A stretch of DNA of 64,000 bases from Weissella confusa (GCA_016466735.1 JAAOED010000002.1:124001-188000); one strand, 5' to 3'; shown: positions 8,953 to 18,462, counted from the stretch's first letter. The notes: generated by a model not told the origin, from the sequence alone. Program-made: numbers and translations.

Positions 8953-9360
8953 CTATATCTTCCTAATTTTAAAAACAATCAGCTTGCTAATTATGTAATT
9001 CAAAATAATGACCACGATATTATCAATAATCTTCCAGACGATAGGGTCCTGATTTAGGAGTTGAACCCCAAACCAAATTATCACCATCTCCACAACCAGT
9101 GTCGCTAATCTAGCAAGCATAAAAGAAATGAACTCGCGCAATAATTCCAACTTGGTAACCGCTCCAGAATTAAATACCCAGACTCTATTAGTTAAGTAAG
9201 CAACAATTACAGCCAGTAACCATGAAACAACAACCGCTATTTGAACGTTTATTCCAACGAATAACAACAATGCGTACGAAACAACGTTGATAATTGTAGT
9301 TGCTACTCCAAAAATCCCGTATAAAATAAGTGCCTTATATTTTTCAAACCTGGCAAACAT
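8953..9360 (-). CDS. GtrA-family membrane protein
   Basis: A 135-residue protein with four hydrophobic helices typical of GtrA proteins, which are thought to flip or shield lipid-linked sugars for cell-surface glycosylation. Helices lie at about residues 8-28, 34-54, 73-95 and 105-125, and the NRVWVFN sequence after helix 2 is the family signature (usually N-R-x-W-x-F). The frame opens at 9399, but ATG 9360 has AAAGGAG eight bases upstream and is the likely start. No partner glycosyltransferase is adjacent; the nearest is the partial one at the left edge of the window, which may be unrelated. Confidence 0.85.
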   Translation of the reverse strand: MFARFEKYKALILYGIFGVATTIINVVSYALLLFVGINVQIAVVVSWLLAVIVAYLTNRVWVFNSGAVTKLELLREFISFMLARLATLVVEMVIIWFGVQLLNQDPIVWKIIDNIVVIILNYIISKLIVFKIRKI

Positions 9361-9747
9361 GCGCAGACGCTCCTTTGCAATAAATAAAATAGAGGGCAAA
9401 ATTTCTTACGCCCTGTAATCACTTAGGTCAATGTATTATCATCCCCCACATGTTGTGCTTAATACGTAATTTTGTATATGTCACAGTTCACTTACCGATC
9501 TTACACACGACATTGTCTTGCTGAGAGATAAAAATTTGCAACTCACTATGTTCATTACATAACAAATTATATCTCTATCAATAAAATTCCCCTAAAAAAG
9601 AATACATTTCAATTCAAATATTTGATATTAACAATCATCAAACCATCGATCGACTATACTCAAAAGGCAGCCGACCTCAACAATGTGAAATCAACTGCCT
9701 AAGCGATGTTCAAAGTCATCCGTACCGTGTGCCTTTGAGCCTATTTT
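9361..9747. other. Intergenic region, 387 bp
   Basis: No reading frame of useful length is seen on either strand. It is AT-rich and must hold the gtrA promoter. Near 9666-9700 GGCAG and CTGCC form a weak stem, followed on the minus strand by TTTTGAG, which might end the BMP gene at 9748. Short mirrored AGAGATA/TATCTCT at about 9524 and 9571 have no clear role. Confidence 0.4.
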
Positions 9748-10794
9748 TTACTTCACCGGCACCTTCACGTCACCAGAAAGAATTTGCTTCTTAGCTGCTT
9801 CGACTGCAGACCATGCCTTATCTGACATGTTTCCGCGCGTCACCGCAACACCCTTATCATCCAAACCGTAAACCAAGTGCTTGCCACCTGGGAACTTGTT
9901 TTCATCTGCCATCTTCGTCACGTCAGTTACAACCGTGCCAACACCCTTAGTTGCTGACGTCAACGTGAAGTTTGATGCGCCGTCAGTTGCCTTGTACTCA
10001 CCGTCAGCTGATTGATCAATATCGACACCGATGACCCAAACCTTGTCGGCCTTCGTTTGCTTTTCGTTCAAATCCTTTGCCTCAGTAAAGACACCCGTAC
10101 CAGCGCCACCGGCGGCTTGGTAAATGATGTCCGTACCGTTTTGGTACATTGAAGCCGCGATTGTCTTGGCCTTACCAGCGTCAGCAAAATCACCGACGTA
10201 TTGCACATCAACTTGAATATCAGGGTTAACTGACTTGGCACCTGCAATAAAACCAGCTTCAAACGTATCAACAACCGCAGACTTCATGCCACCAACAAAA
10301 CCAAGTTTGTTCGTCTTAGTCGTTTCAGCGGCTGCAACACCGGCTAGGTATGATGATTGTTCTGAGTGGAACGTTACTGAGACAACATTCTTACGTGTCT
10401 TTGCAACGTCATCGATAATCATAAAGTTGTTCTTTGGGTACTTCTTAGCCGCCGCATTAATTGATGGCGTCTTTGGGAACCCGATTCCATAGATGTTCTT
10501 GTAGCCATTTGAAACAGCTTGGTTGATGTTTGTCTCAAAGTCAGCCGACGTCTTGGCTTGGAAGTATGTGTAACCACCCTTACCTTCCTTAACGTCATTA
10601 GCCTTCGCCCACTTCGTCAAACCTTGCCAAGCTGATTGTTGGAATGACTTGTCATCGATACCAGCCGCATCCGTGATCAACGCAACAGACGTGTGTTCAT
10701 TCTTAGCTTCAACTGAGCCAGAGTGCATGTATGCCCCAATCCCTGCACCAACCAACACAACAGCACCAATTCCCAAAACAACTTTACGATTCAT
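9748..10794 (-). CDS. BMP-family substrate-binding protein (probable nucleoside receptor)
   Basis: A 348-residue periplasmic-binding-type receptor of the BMP/Med family; characterised members bind purine nucleosides for an ABC importer. The start of the mature domain, VALITDAAGIDDKSFQQSAW, is the family signature, and the two-lobed fold continues with YGIGFPKTPS, LGFVGGMKSAVVDTFEAGF and VWVIGVDIDQSADG. Most Gram-positive members are lipoproteins, but the hydrophobic start (about residues 5-22, ending IGAYMHSGSVEAKN) has no lipobox cysteine. It may remain as a signal anchor or be cleaved and released. No permease or ATPase gene is adjacent, so partners must be encoded elsewhere. A consensus promoter with PurR-type boxes lies upstream. 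ATG 10794 follows AAGGGG. Confidence 0.88.
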   Translation of the reverse strand: MNRKVVLGIGAVVLVGAGIGAYMHSGSVEAKNEHTSVALITDAAGIDDKSFQQSAWQGLTKWAKANDVKEGKGGYTYFQAKTSADFETNINQAVSNGYKNIYGIGFPKTPSINAAAKKYPKNNFMIIDDVAKTRKNVVSVTFHSEQSSYLAGVAAAETTKTNKLGFVGGMKSAVVDTFEAGFIAGAKSVNPDIQVDVQYVGDFADAGKAKTIAASMYQNGTDIIYQAAGGAGTGVFTEAKDLNEKQTKADKVWVIGVDIDQSADGEYKATDGASNFTLTSATKGVGTVVTDVTKMADENKFPGGKHLVYGLDDKGVAVTRGNMSDKAWSAVEAAKKQILSGDVKVPVK

Positions 10795-10855
10795 TATGAA
10801 ATCCCCTTAATAGATATAAAACACGAACATTTATTTAGTTTTTAACAACTTATAT

Positions 10856-10884
10856 ATCATAACCCGAACTCATGACGTTGTAAA
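10856..10884 (-). promoter_or_regulatory. Promoter of the BMP gene
   Basis: Minus strand TTTACA (10879-10884), a 17-base spacer and TATGAT (10856-10861). The spacer contains GTTCGG two bases before the -10 box. Confidence 0.82.
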
Positions 10885-10902
10885 GGGTATATTTCGTATT
10901 TT
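10858..10902. promoter_or_regulatory. PurBox-like pair overlapping the BMP promoter
   Basis: CCGAAC at 10864-10869 faces TTTCG at 10892-10896 with 22 bases between them. The known PurR operator is a pair of inverted AWWWCCGAACWWT boxes separated by 16-17 bp, and this fits with one weaker half. Confidence 0.6.
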
Positions 10903-10940
10903 AATCGTTTTAATCAACCAAATCCGGCCCGACTAACGGT

Positions 10941-10986
10941 TAAAACACGAACTTTAGCCTTTTCGTTTACGTAAAGTTCGTATTTA
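10941..10986. promoter_or_regulatory. Upstream PurBox-like inverted pair
   Basis: AAAACACGAACTTT (10942-10955) is mirrored by AAAGTTCGTATTT (10973-10985), leaving 23 bases between CGAAC and GTTCG, the spacing of a PurR operator. A further single ACACGAACATT lies at 10821-10831 in the leader. Confidence 0.65.
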
Positions 10987-10990
10987 ACGT

Positions 10991-11028
10991 AAAAAAGCCG
11001 AGACATTTATTCAAAAGCCCCGACTTTT
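10991..11028 (-). terminator. Terminator behind the glycerophosphodiesterase gene
   Basis: AAAAGTCGGGG and CTCGGCTTTT pair with two wobble pairs on the minus strand and run into TTTTTTACG. Confidence 0.72.
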
Positions 11029-11037
11029 AGTCACTTA

Positions 11038-11913
11038 TTAATTTGCCAAAATGTTAACAATATACAATCCTAGCTTTTGATGCATCACGTGCGCGCGGTG
11101 CGTCTCTTGCACAACCGCCTTCAACTCTGAAACATCATCGGTAATTTCACCTTGGACACCCTTGGCATAAGTTTCCACCATGCCTTGTGAGTCGTTCACT
11201 GTCCATGCATAGATTCCCTTACCACGCTCATTCAAGTCATCGACCTGGCTTTGCGTCAAATAAGAGTATTCCATCGTGTAGAAATCAGCCTTCGTCACTG
11301 GCGTACCAATAAAGTCACCCGGCAAAATCATCCCAACCTGCAGCTTCTTATCCAGTGTCTTTAAGCGTTGCACAACTGAATAATTCAAACTGTGCATCTG
11401 CCAACCATTTTTATCCATCGTTGTTTGGAATTGGTCCAAAAATGAATCGGCTAAGTCTGGCGCGTTGGTCCGTTCCGTCTTAATTTCAACCAACAACTTT
11501 ACGTTGCAACGTTCAGCTGCTTTGGCATAGTCCGCAAAGCTTGGAATCTTTGCTTGATGACCATTCTCATATACCGTCAACTTAGTTGCTTCATCTAACG
11601 TCAAATCAGAAACCGACTTATTCGAAGCGCCTTTGGTTAAAGTTGCCAAGTTAGGATCGTGCATCACCACCCATTTGCCATCCTTGGTTTGACGAATGTC
11701 CATTTCCACAAAGTTCGGACGGGCATGCGAAACTGTATCAATCATTGCTGGAATTGTGTTTTGTACCCCATTACCGTCATCTACGCCACGGTGCGACAAA
11801 GTAACCAATGGTCGGCTAACTGTATTCACAACAAAGAACAATGATGGACCTGCACCTTGGATCAACGCACCTAGCATCAAAATTAGCCCAACGACCCGCC
11901 TTGTGTTCGGCAA
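11038..11913 (-). CDS. Glycerophosphodiester phosphodiesterase catalytic part (separated from its membrane domain)
   Basis: A 291-codon frame holding a complete GDPD domain, which cleaves glycerophosphodiesters into glycerol-3-phosphate and an alcohol. The catalytic motifs are present: SHRGVDDGNGVQNTIPA (about 40), VEMDIRQTKDGKWVVMHDPN (about 70), LLVEIKTER (about 140) and AWTVND (about 240). In related proteins this domain is joined to an N-terminal membrane domain. Here that domain is in another frame (11816-12496). The first codon of this frame could only be TTG 11913 or ATG 11877; the stretch before the domain (VVGLILMLGALIQGAG) would then act as a single anchor. Coupled translation from the upstream frame could still make it. 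Active or not is unknown. Confidence 0.75.
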   Translation of the reverse strand: MPNTRRVVGLILMLGALIQGAGPSLFFVVNTVSRPLVTLSHRGVDDGNGVQNTIPAMIDTVSHARPNFVEMDIRQTKDGKWVVMHDPNLATLTKGASNKSVSDLTLDEATKLTVYENGHQAKIPSFADYAKAAERCNVKLLVEIKTERTNAPDLADSFLDQFQTTMDKNGWQMHSLNYSVVQRLKTLDKKLQVGMILPGDFIGTPVTKADFYTMEYSYLTQSQVDDLNERGKGIYAWTVNDSQGMVETYAKGVQGEITDDVSELKAVVQETHRAHVMHQKLGLYIVNILAN

Positions 11914-12496
11914 GCATAATTTCCGGTAATACGTAGAAAAAGCGAATTGCGAAAAATAACGCTGCCAAGCCGAGCACCCAAATAAGCGTTAACATCCACG
12001 GTGTGCCGGTGATAGTCGGCCATACAAATTGTGGAATGATTAAATCCGCCGTTAATTGTGAGTGAAACGCCAGCATCGGAAACGGCAATACGACAATTCC
12101 GTAAAACAGAATCAATATCCACGCACCAACACCACCTTGGCGCAAACGATGCAAAGCGGTCTTCATCACGCTAATCGCAGTTGGACGCTGCCCGTCATGC
12201 ACCGCTGAAAAGCCAATCGTGTATCTAGCCAATTGACCGATAAACACCGTTAATAGAATCAGCACCGTAATGACTAAAATAACCGTGAAAATTGGATTTT
12301 GCATCAGCACTTGCCCGACGTTTGAGAGGGACATAAACGGCACTTCATCAAGCCATTGCCCGACGTACAGCAAGCCTTTCAAAACCGGTACGACGATAAC
12401 TGAAATTAAAATCGTAATCGAGAAGAACAGTCGGCTCAGTGTCCATTTTGATTGCCAAAACCGACGCCATAACAGCGTCCAGATTGATTGTTTCAT
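11816..12496 (-). pseudogene. Membrane domain of a broken GDPD gene
   Basis: This frame encodes an N-terminal region of GDPD membrane-domain type, with about five hydrophobic segments (for example FSITILISVIVVPVLKG, FTVILVITVLILLTVFIG, LTLIWVLGLAALFFAIRFF). After LPEIMLAEHKAGR the meaningful sequence stops and continues in the other frame as VVGLILMLGALIQG. Intact relatives have about 90-110 more residues here with more helices, so the gene seems to have lost an internal piece as well as its frame. ATG 12496 has AGGGGAG ten bases upstream and an extended -10 box. The frame runs on into sequence lacking meaning (WANFDARCVDPRC). Expression of a truncated membrane protein is possible. A sequencing error alone would not explain the missing segment. 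Confidence 0.7.
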
Positions 12497-12532
12497 AGTA
12501 TTTTTCTCCCCTAAACCCACGTGTTTTGCCAA

Positions 12533-12540
12533 ATTATACC
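12533..12540 (-). promoter_or_regulatory. Extended -10 promoter of the GDPD gene
   Basis: Minus strand TGGTATAAT, an extended -10 box 37 bp before ATG 12496. No good -35 box is seen. Confidence 0.55.
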
Positions 12541-12574
12541 AAACAGATTTGCAAATTTAGGGTTAGGGCACTCA

Positions 12575-15500
12575 CTATTGGTCTCGCTTATCCTTTCGAC
12601 GCATAATCCACGCTAAGAACATCGCACAGAATGCGAAAATACCGACAAGATATGGTCGTACGTCAGCAACCTTTTCAGTTTGTTCATCCGTTTCCTGTGA
12701 TTCGATTTGACCATCTGTTAGTTCTTTGCTTGAGCCGTTGTAAACAATGCGGTCATCGATCGTTTGGCCTTGAGTTGTTGCTCCCGCTGTTGCGACGTAT
12801 GGATTTGAAGCCGCCGCTGCATCCCCAGTTGACGAAGCCATCTGGTCGGCTACCGCCTTTAGCAAAGGTCCGGTCGCTGTCTCACTCGCCGGCGTGATGA
12901 CATTATTCTGCATACCATCTCCGTTCCAAACAGGCGTATCAGTCGCACCGGTTGCCGTTCCACCTGTCGCCACTTGAGCGTTACTCAAAGGCAACGGTGG
13001 GTTAACTACGTTATTCGTTGACCCATCATTCGTTGCCACGTTCATCGCAGCATCAGCTGGCACTGTTTCTTCACTTTGAGAACCGGTGGTTGTTGAAATG
13101 TTACTTGTTGGCACCGAATCACTTTCAGGCGTTTGTTCCGGTTCAGGTTGCTCATTGGCAGCCGTTGCTTCATCCACAACTTCTTCTACTTCGGCCACGG
13201 TATCTGAGTCACTGGCTTCACTGCTAAACGAACTTGCTAAACTAGCTGACAAGTTGGTCAGGTCACTGATTTCAGCATGGGCCCACTCTTTTGCATTCGC
13301 CAAGTTAGCCGCTTCGGCTTCCTCGATAATCGTTGTGACCTCATCTGAAGTTGTCGCAGTTGCAACGTGGTTCTTGTAGGATGATTTTTCGTCATCAGAC
13401 AAATACGTCATTTCATCGATTTGCGCCTCAGCTTCTGCTTGTTGTTGCACTAACTCGTCCGCCGATTTAGCATCCACGACAATTTGTTCAACCGTCGTCA
13501 CTGTACCCGCATTTGGAATTTGATCAATAAACGATTGCTTCTGACCATCGTCCAAATTTTGTAAACTGCCAATTTCAGCTGAGGCGTCGGTCTTAGCATT
13601 CACCAGGTTTTGATCCGTCGCATCAGTGACGATTGGTGCGATATCAGCAACATTCTCGGTGTTAGCAATCTGTTGCTTAAAGTCGGCCTGCTCATCTGAT
13701 GACAAATAGATCAGATTATCAATCGCCGCTGTTGCCTCTTTTTGTGCTTCGGCCAACGCTGAATCAGCTGCCTGCTTTGCATCGGCGACCGTTTGTTCAA
13801 CTGTCGCGACATCCGTCGCCTGATTAACCTGTTCCGTATACGTCGTTTGGTCAGTCTCAGACAAGTTCGCTAGGTTACCAATCTCAGTCGTCGCTGTTTC
13901 TTTGGCACTGACCAAGTTTTGGTCAGTTGCGTCATCAACCACGGCATTAACCCCCGCAATATCAGTCGCATCTGAGATTTGTTGGTTATAAGCTGACTTC
14001 TCATCATCAGTCAGGTAGGTCATGTTATCAATTTCGGCCTGTGCATCTGACTTTTGGTCCGCCAGCTTATCAGCCGCCTGGGCATCGGCAACAATCTGTT
14101 CAACGGCACTAGTTGACTCGGCCAATGACACTTGATCATCAAATGATTGCTTCACATCTGCATCCAAATTAGTCAGATCGGCAATTTCACCATTTGCCCA
14201 ATCCTTGGCATTAGCCAAATTTTGGTCGGTCGCTTCAGACACAAACTTCTCAACATCAGCAATCGTCGTGGCCTCAGCTACTTGTTGCTTAGCATCATCC
14301 TTTTCATCCGTCGACAAGTACGTCATATCGTCAATTGTTGCGCCTGCGTCTTTTTGCGCTTCCGCCAATGCCGCCTGATTAGCATTCTTCGCATCAGTTA
14401 CCGCTTGTTCAACAGTCGCCACATCCGTCGCCTGATTAGCTTGGTCTGTGTACGTTGATTGGTCGGCCTCAGACAAATTGGCTAAGTTGCCAATCTCAGT
14501 CGTCGTGCTTTCTTTAGCATTTGCCAAATTCGTGTCAGTTGCTTCATCAACAACAGCATTAACATCCGTTGCATTGGCCGCATCTGAGATTTGTTGCTTA
14601 TAATCAACCTTCTCATCATCAGACAAGTAGGTCATATCATCAACGTCAGCTTGCGCATCAACTTTCTGTCCTGCCAATTCAGCAGCTGCTTTAGCGTCAG
14701 CTACAATTTGCTCAACCGCGTCCGTTGTCGTCGCATCTGTAAGTTGATCAACAAACGTTTGCTTCTGGTCATCACTCAAGTTCTGCAAATCAGCAATGTC
14801 CGTCGATGCCGATTCCTTAGCGTTCGTCAAATTTTGAGTCGTGGCATCAGTGACCGTCTGTTCAACTGCTTCAACGTCTTTTGCATCGGTAATCGCTTGC
14901 TTAAAGTCAGACTTTTCAGCCGTTGACAAATAAGCCATGTCATCAATGGCTGTATCTGCTGAAGCTTGCGCATTTTTCAAATCAGTTGCTTGTGCATCGG
15001 TGAGAATTTGTTCAACCGTTGCGACATCACCAGCCTGCGTCACTTGATTGGCGTAATCAGCCCGCTCGGTATCTGATAGATTAGCCAAACTGCTAATTTC
15101 AGTTGTGGCTGAATCCTTAGCATTCGCCAAGTTAGTTGCATCCGCTTCGCCAACAACATTGTTCACACCAGTTGCATCAGTCGATTCGGCAACTTGATTC
15201 TTATACGTCGATTTCTCATCATCTGACAAATAAGTAATAGCATCGATTTCAGCTTGCGCATCAGCTTTCTTTCCCGCTAATTCATCAGCCGCTTTGGCAT
15301 CAGCAACGACTTGCTCAACGGCGTCCGTCGTATCTGCATTCGTTACTTGTGCCACAAATGTTTGTTTCTGACTATCATCAAGATTCTTCAAACCGTCGAT
15401 TTCATCTGTACCTGATTCCTTGGCGTTGGTTAAATTCTGGTCGGTCGCCTCAGTAACAATATGCGTCACATCAGTAATGGTCGTTGCGTCGGTTACTTGT

Positions 15501-18274
15501 TGCTTAAAGTCAGACAACTCATCCGCTGACAAGTACGTCAAATCAGCAATCGTTGTATCAGCTGCTTTTTGCGCTTCGGCTAACGCTAACTTGGCCGCAT
15601 CCTTTGCATCCGCAACCGCTTTTTCAACAGTCGCCACGTCCGTCGCCTTGTTAGCTTGTTCTGTATATGTTGTTTGATCCCCTTCAGACAGGTTCGCTAG
15701 CTTGCCAATCTCATTCGTTGCTGATGCCTTAGCATTCGTCAAGTTATTGGCAGTCGCATCCGCCACAATCTTATCAACATCAGCAATCGTTGTTACGTCA
15801 TCGATGGTTTGTGTCGCAGTTGACTTGTCTGTATCTGACAGATACGTCAACTCTTTAATTGTCGCCGTCGCTTCAGCCTGAGCATCCTGCAACGCACTTT
15901 CGTCAGCAGCCTTCGCATCAGCCACGATTTGTTCAACAGCGGCTATCGTTTCAGCATCTGGCAACTTAGAAATAAACGACTGTTGTGTATCAGTATCTAA
16001 GTTCTTCAACGCACTTATTTCGTTTGTTGCCCAAACCCGTGCATCCGCCACATCAGCATTCTTTGCTTGCGCAACAATTGCAGCGACATCGGTCACCGTC
16101 TTAGCATTGGCAATTTGATTCTCAAAGTCCGTATTCTCGTCTGGTGACAAGTAGGTCAACATATCAACAGTCGCTTTCGCCTTATCTTGCGCATCCGCCA
16201 ATACGGCTAAATCAGCTGCATTTGCGTCAGCGACAATTTGTTCAACATCGGCCACTGTTTTAGCATCAGCCAATTTATCGACGTACGTTGTCTGATCATC
16301 TGATGCCAAGTTAGGTAACGCATTGATTGCTGTTGTTGCCTGGTCTTTCGCATTTTCAAAATTCGTCGCTGCGGCTTGCGTAACCACCTCGTTCACGTCA
16401 GCAACTGTCGTGGCATTTTCAATATCTTGCTTGTACCCCGCCACTTCATCCGTCGACAAATAACCCAACGCATCAACGGCAGCATTTGCCTTCGTACGTT
16501 CAGCTTCCACAACGGCTGCATCGGCAGCTTTAGCATCGTCCACAATCTGCTCAACTTGCGCCACAGTCGTAGCGGGTGGCACCTGATCGGCGTAACCTTG
16601 TTTGGCATCAGCATCCAGGTTAACCAACTTGGTGATTTCATCATTCGCCCAGGATTGGGCATTTGCCAAATTCGTGTCAGTTGCATCAGACACAACCCCA
16701 TTCACACCAGCCACGTCAGTTGCACTCGCCACTTTCGCTTTGTAGTCATCCTTTTCAGCGGTCGACAAATAAGCCATACCGTCAATTGTGGTCGTGGCCG
16801 TCGTTCGTGAATCAACAAGTGCTGTTGCATCTGCTGCTTTAGCAGTCGCTACGATTTGTTCAACTTGCTTGGGCGTTGTTGCGCCTTGTATTTGCGTTGT
16901 TAACCCTTGCTTCGAAGCATCATCTAAATTCGTTAGGCCGGCGACTTCGCCAGTTCCCCACGTCTTAGCGTTTTCTAGATTTTGGGTTGTTGTGGCCGTC
17001 ACCACATTATTCGCGTCTTCGACTGTCGTTGCGCTCGCAACTTGTTGCTTGTATGCCGTCTTTTCATCATCAGACAAATAAGTTAGCGCATCAATTGCAG
17101 CATTAGCATCTAACTTCGCTTGTGCCAACTCGTTTGCTGATTGCGCAGTCGTGACAATCCCATCAATCGTATCTGTACTTGTTGCAGCCTCGACCTGACT
17201 CTTATAATCTGTGCGTTCGGCATCCGTCAATGCAGTCAAAGCATCAATCTGTGCGTTTGCATTTGCCTTCGCCGTCGTTAAATCAACTAAGACATCAGTC
17301 GAACTGGCTACACCAGCAAACAAATCAAGATTAATCGCATCTGAACTCGCAATCGCTCCCTTAACTTCGACTGGTGATGTCGAGCCATCCGGTGTGATTG
17401 TCGTCGGAACCGTAACCGTTGTGCTACCCAAAACAGCAGCATCTACCAATTGGTTAACAACATCCCCTGTTCCACTAGATAGGGCTGAAATCGTTGGCGT
17501 TAACACCGTGTTCACCAGTGGCGAAAGCACCGGATCCAAATTCACAAGCCCGCCGACATTAATACTAGTTAGCGTTTTAAGCAAATCACTCAATGTTCCA
17601 CTAAGCGTTTGCCCTAACGCTGTACCCAAGCCCCCATCTAAATCTACGGACAAATACTGACTACCATCTGACAACGTTTTCACTGTCGCCTCGCTGGGAT
17701 CGACCGTGTAGTCTGCTGTAATCGCACCGTTTTTCAAATTATCGATTGTAGCGTTCAAATTATCGATAACTTCTGAACCAATCAGCGCTTTAACCGCCAC
17801 GTTGTCCAGCAATGCCACAACACTCTGAACGCCACTAATAACCGGATCAAGAACCGTCCCGAGACCGCCGATTACTTCAACGTGCACCTTAATTGGTCCA
17901 GCCGCCTCAATATCCGTCCCCGCCGGCACCTGCAATGCCACTTCACGAGACGTATCACCAACTAGCGAAACATCAGCCGCGCCACTCGCATCCATCGTGA
18001 AATCAACATTAGTTGGTTGCCCAACTGGTAATGATTCCGTTGCATTCGATGTCGTTTCGACGTTCGTAAACAATTGACCATCCACGACCGCTGCGTCAGC
18101 CGTTCTTTGGACCAAGTGAACGCCATTGCGATCAACCGAAATATCCGGAAAGTCTAACGCTACGCCCCCGCCTAACGTCAAACAGGAAATCCCGGCAATC
18201 ACCCACATCTTCTTGGACTTATACATCCGCTTGCGTTGCTCGGATGTCCCCAAGGCCTTGTCTGCCTTATTCAT
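12575..18274 (-). CDS. Giant surface protein A with GA-like repeats, no LPXTG
   Basis: An 1899-residue protein of the cell surface. The start RKRMYKSKKMWVIAG is a KxYKxGKxW-type signal with Lys in place of the Gly. A head of about 270 residues follows (DGQLFTNVETTSNATE onward), rich in beta-forming sequence. Residues of about 335-1690 hold about 27 modules of 48-50 residues with the GA-module pattern (L.YLS.DEK..Y..Q...A......V..I...A), known in other proteins to fold as three helices and in some cases to bind albumin. Modules alternate between a YLS and an NL type. A Thr/Ser/Pro/Gln linker precedes the motif TIDDRIV, then a membrane helix (RPYLVGIFAFCAMFLAWIM) and the tail RRKDKRDQ. LPXTG is absent. 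ATG 18274 follows GGGGGTTT. Ligand unknown. Confidence 0.9.
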   Translation of the reverse strand: MNKADKALGTSEQRKRMYKSKKMWVIAGISCLTLGGGVALDFPDISVDRNGVHLVQRTADAAVVDGQLFTNVETTSNATESLPVGQPTNVDFTMDASGAADVSLVGDTSREVALQVPAGTDIEAAGPIKVHVEVIGGLGTVLDPVISGVQSVVALLDNVAVKALIGSEVIDNLNATIDNLKNGAITADYTVDPSEATVKTLSDGSQYLSVDLDGGLGTALGQTLSGTLSDLLKTLTSINVGGLVNLDPVLSPLVNTVLTPTISALSSGTGDVVNQLVDAAVLGSTTVTVPTTITPDGSTSPVEVKGAIASSDAINLDLFAGVASSTDVLVDLTTAKANANAQIDALTALTDAERTDYKSQVEAATSTDTIDGIVTTAQSANELAQAKLDANAAIDALTYLSDDEKTAYKQQVASATTVEDANNVVTATTTQNLENAKTWGTGEVAGLTNLDDASKQGLTTQIQGATTPKQVEQIVATAKAADATALVDSRTTATTTIDGMAYLSTAEKDDYKAKVASATDVAGVNGVVSDATDTNLANAQSWANDEITKLVNLDADAKQGYADQVPPATTVAQVEQIVDDAKAADAAVVEAERTKANAAVDALGYLSTDEVAGYKQDIENATTVADVNEVVTQAAATNFENAKDQATTAINALPNLASDDQTTYVDKLADAKTVADVEQIVADANAADLAVLADAQDKAKATVDMLTYLSPDENTDFENQIANAKTVTDVAAIVAQAKNADVADARVWATNEISALKNLDTDTQQSFISKLPDAETIAAVEQIVADAKAADESALQDAQAEATATIKELTYLSDTDKSTATQTIDDVTTIADVDKIVADATANNLTNAKASATNEIGKLANLSEGDQTTYTEQANKATDVATVEKAVADAKDAAKLALAEAQKAADTTIADLTYLSADELSDFKQQVTDATTITDVTHIVTEATDQNLTNAKESGTDEIDGLKNLDDSQKQTFVAQVTNADTTDAVEQVVADAKAADELAGKKADAQAEIDAITYLSDDEKSTYKNQVAESTDATGVNNVVGEADATNLANAKDSATTEISSLANLSDTERADYANQVTQAGDVATVEQILTDAQATDLKNAQASADTAIDDMAYLSTAEKSDFKQAITDAKDVEAVEQTVTDATTQNLTNAKESASTDIADLQNLSDDQKQTFVDQLTDATTTDAVEQIVADAKAAAELAGQKVDAQADVDDMTYLSDDEKVDYKQQISDAANATDVNAVVDEATDTNLANAKESTTTEIGNLANLSEADQSTYTDQANQATDVATVEQAVTDAKNANQAALAEAQKDAGATIDDMTYLSTDEKDDAKQQVAEATTIADVEKFVSEATDQNLANAKDWANGEIADLTNLDADVKQSFDDQVSLAESTSAVEQIVADAQAADKLADQKSDAQAEIDNMTYLTDDEKSAYNQQISDATDIAGVNAVVDDATDQNLVSAKETATTEIGNLANLSETDQTTYTEQVNQATDVATVEQTVADAKQAADSALAEAQKEATAAIDNLIYLSSDEQADFKQQIANTENVADIAPIVTDATDQNLVNAKTDASAEIGSLQNLDDGQKQSFIDQIPNAGTVTTVEQIVVDAKSADELVQQQAEAEAQIDEMTYLSDDEKSSYKNHVATATTSDEVTTIIEEAEAANLANAKEWAHAEISDLTNLSASLASSFSSEASDSDTVAEVEEVVDEATAANEQPEPEQTPESDSVPTSNISTTTGSQSEETVPADAAMNVATNDGSTNNVVNPPLPLSNAQVATGGTATGATDTPVWNGDGMQNNVITPASETATGPLLKAVADQMASSTGDAAAASNPYVATAGATTQGQTIDDRIVYNGSSKELTDGQIESQETDEQTEKVADVRPYLVGIFAFCAMFLAWIMRRKDKRDQ

Positions 18275-18462
18275 TTTTAAACCCCCACTGTTATATACTC
18301 TCTAACGTGTTCCGACCTCGTCCCTCTCGGAGCTCACTCACCACTCCACAAGGTCAATACAGCTTAGTTTTAACACATATTCAGTAGCGGTACCAAAGAT
18401 AGCTATCGCAACGGTTTCACCCAACAAAAACATGCGCAAACCGTGATGAAGCGTAGAAAAAA

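Noticed and set aside
11816-11913. Programmed frameshift in the GDPD gene
   Set aside because: No slippery heptamer or downstream structure is visible at the junction, and part of the membrane domain is missing.
18310-18345. CCGACCTCGT seen before both surface protein genes A and B
   Set aside because: The 10-base match is in opposite orientation relative to the two genes and at different distances, so chance is likely.
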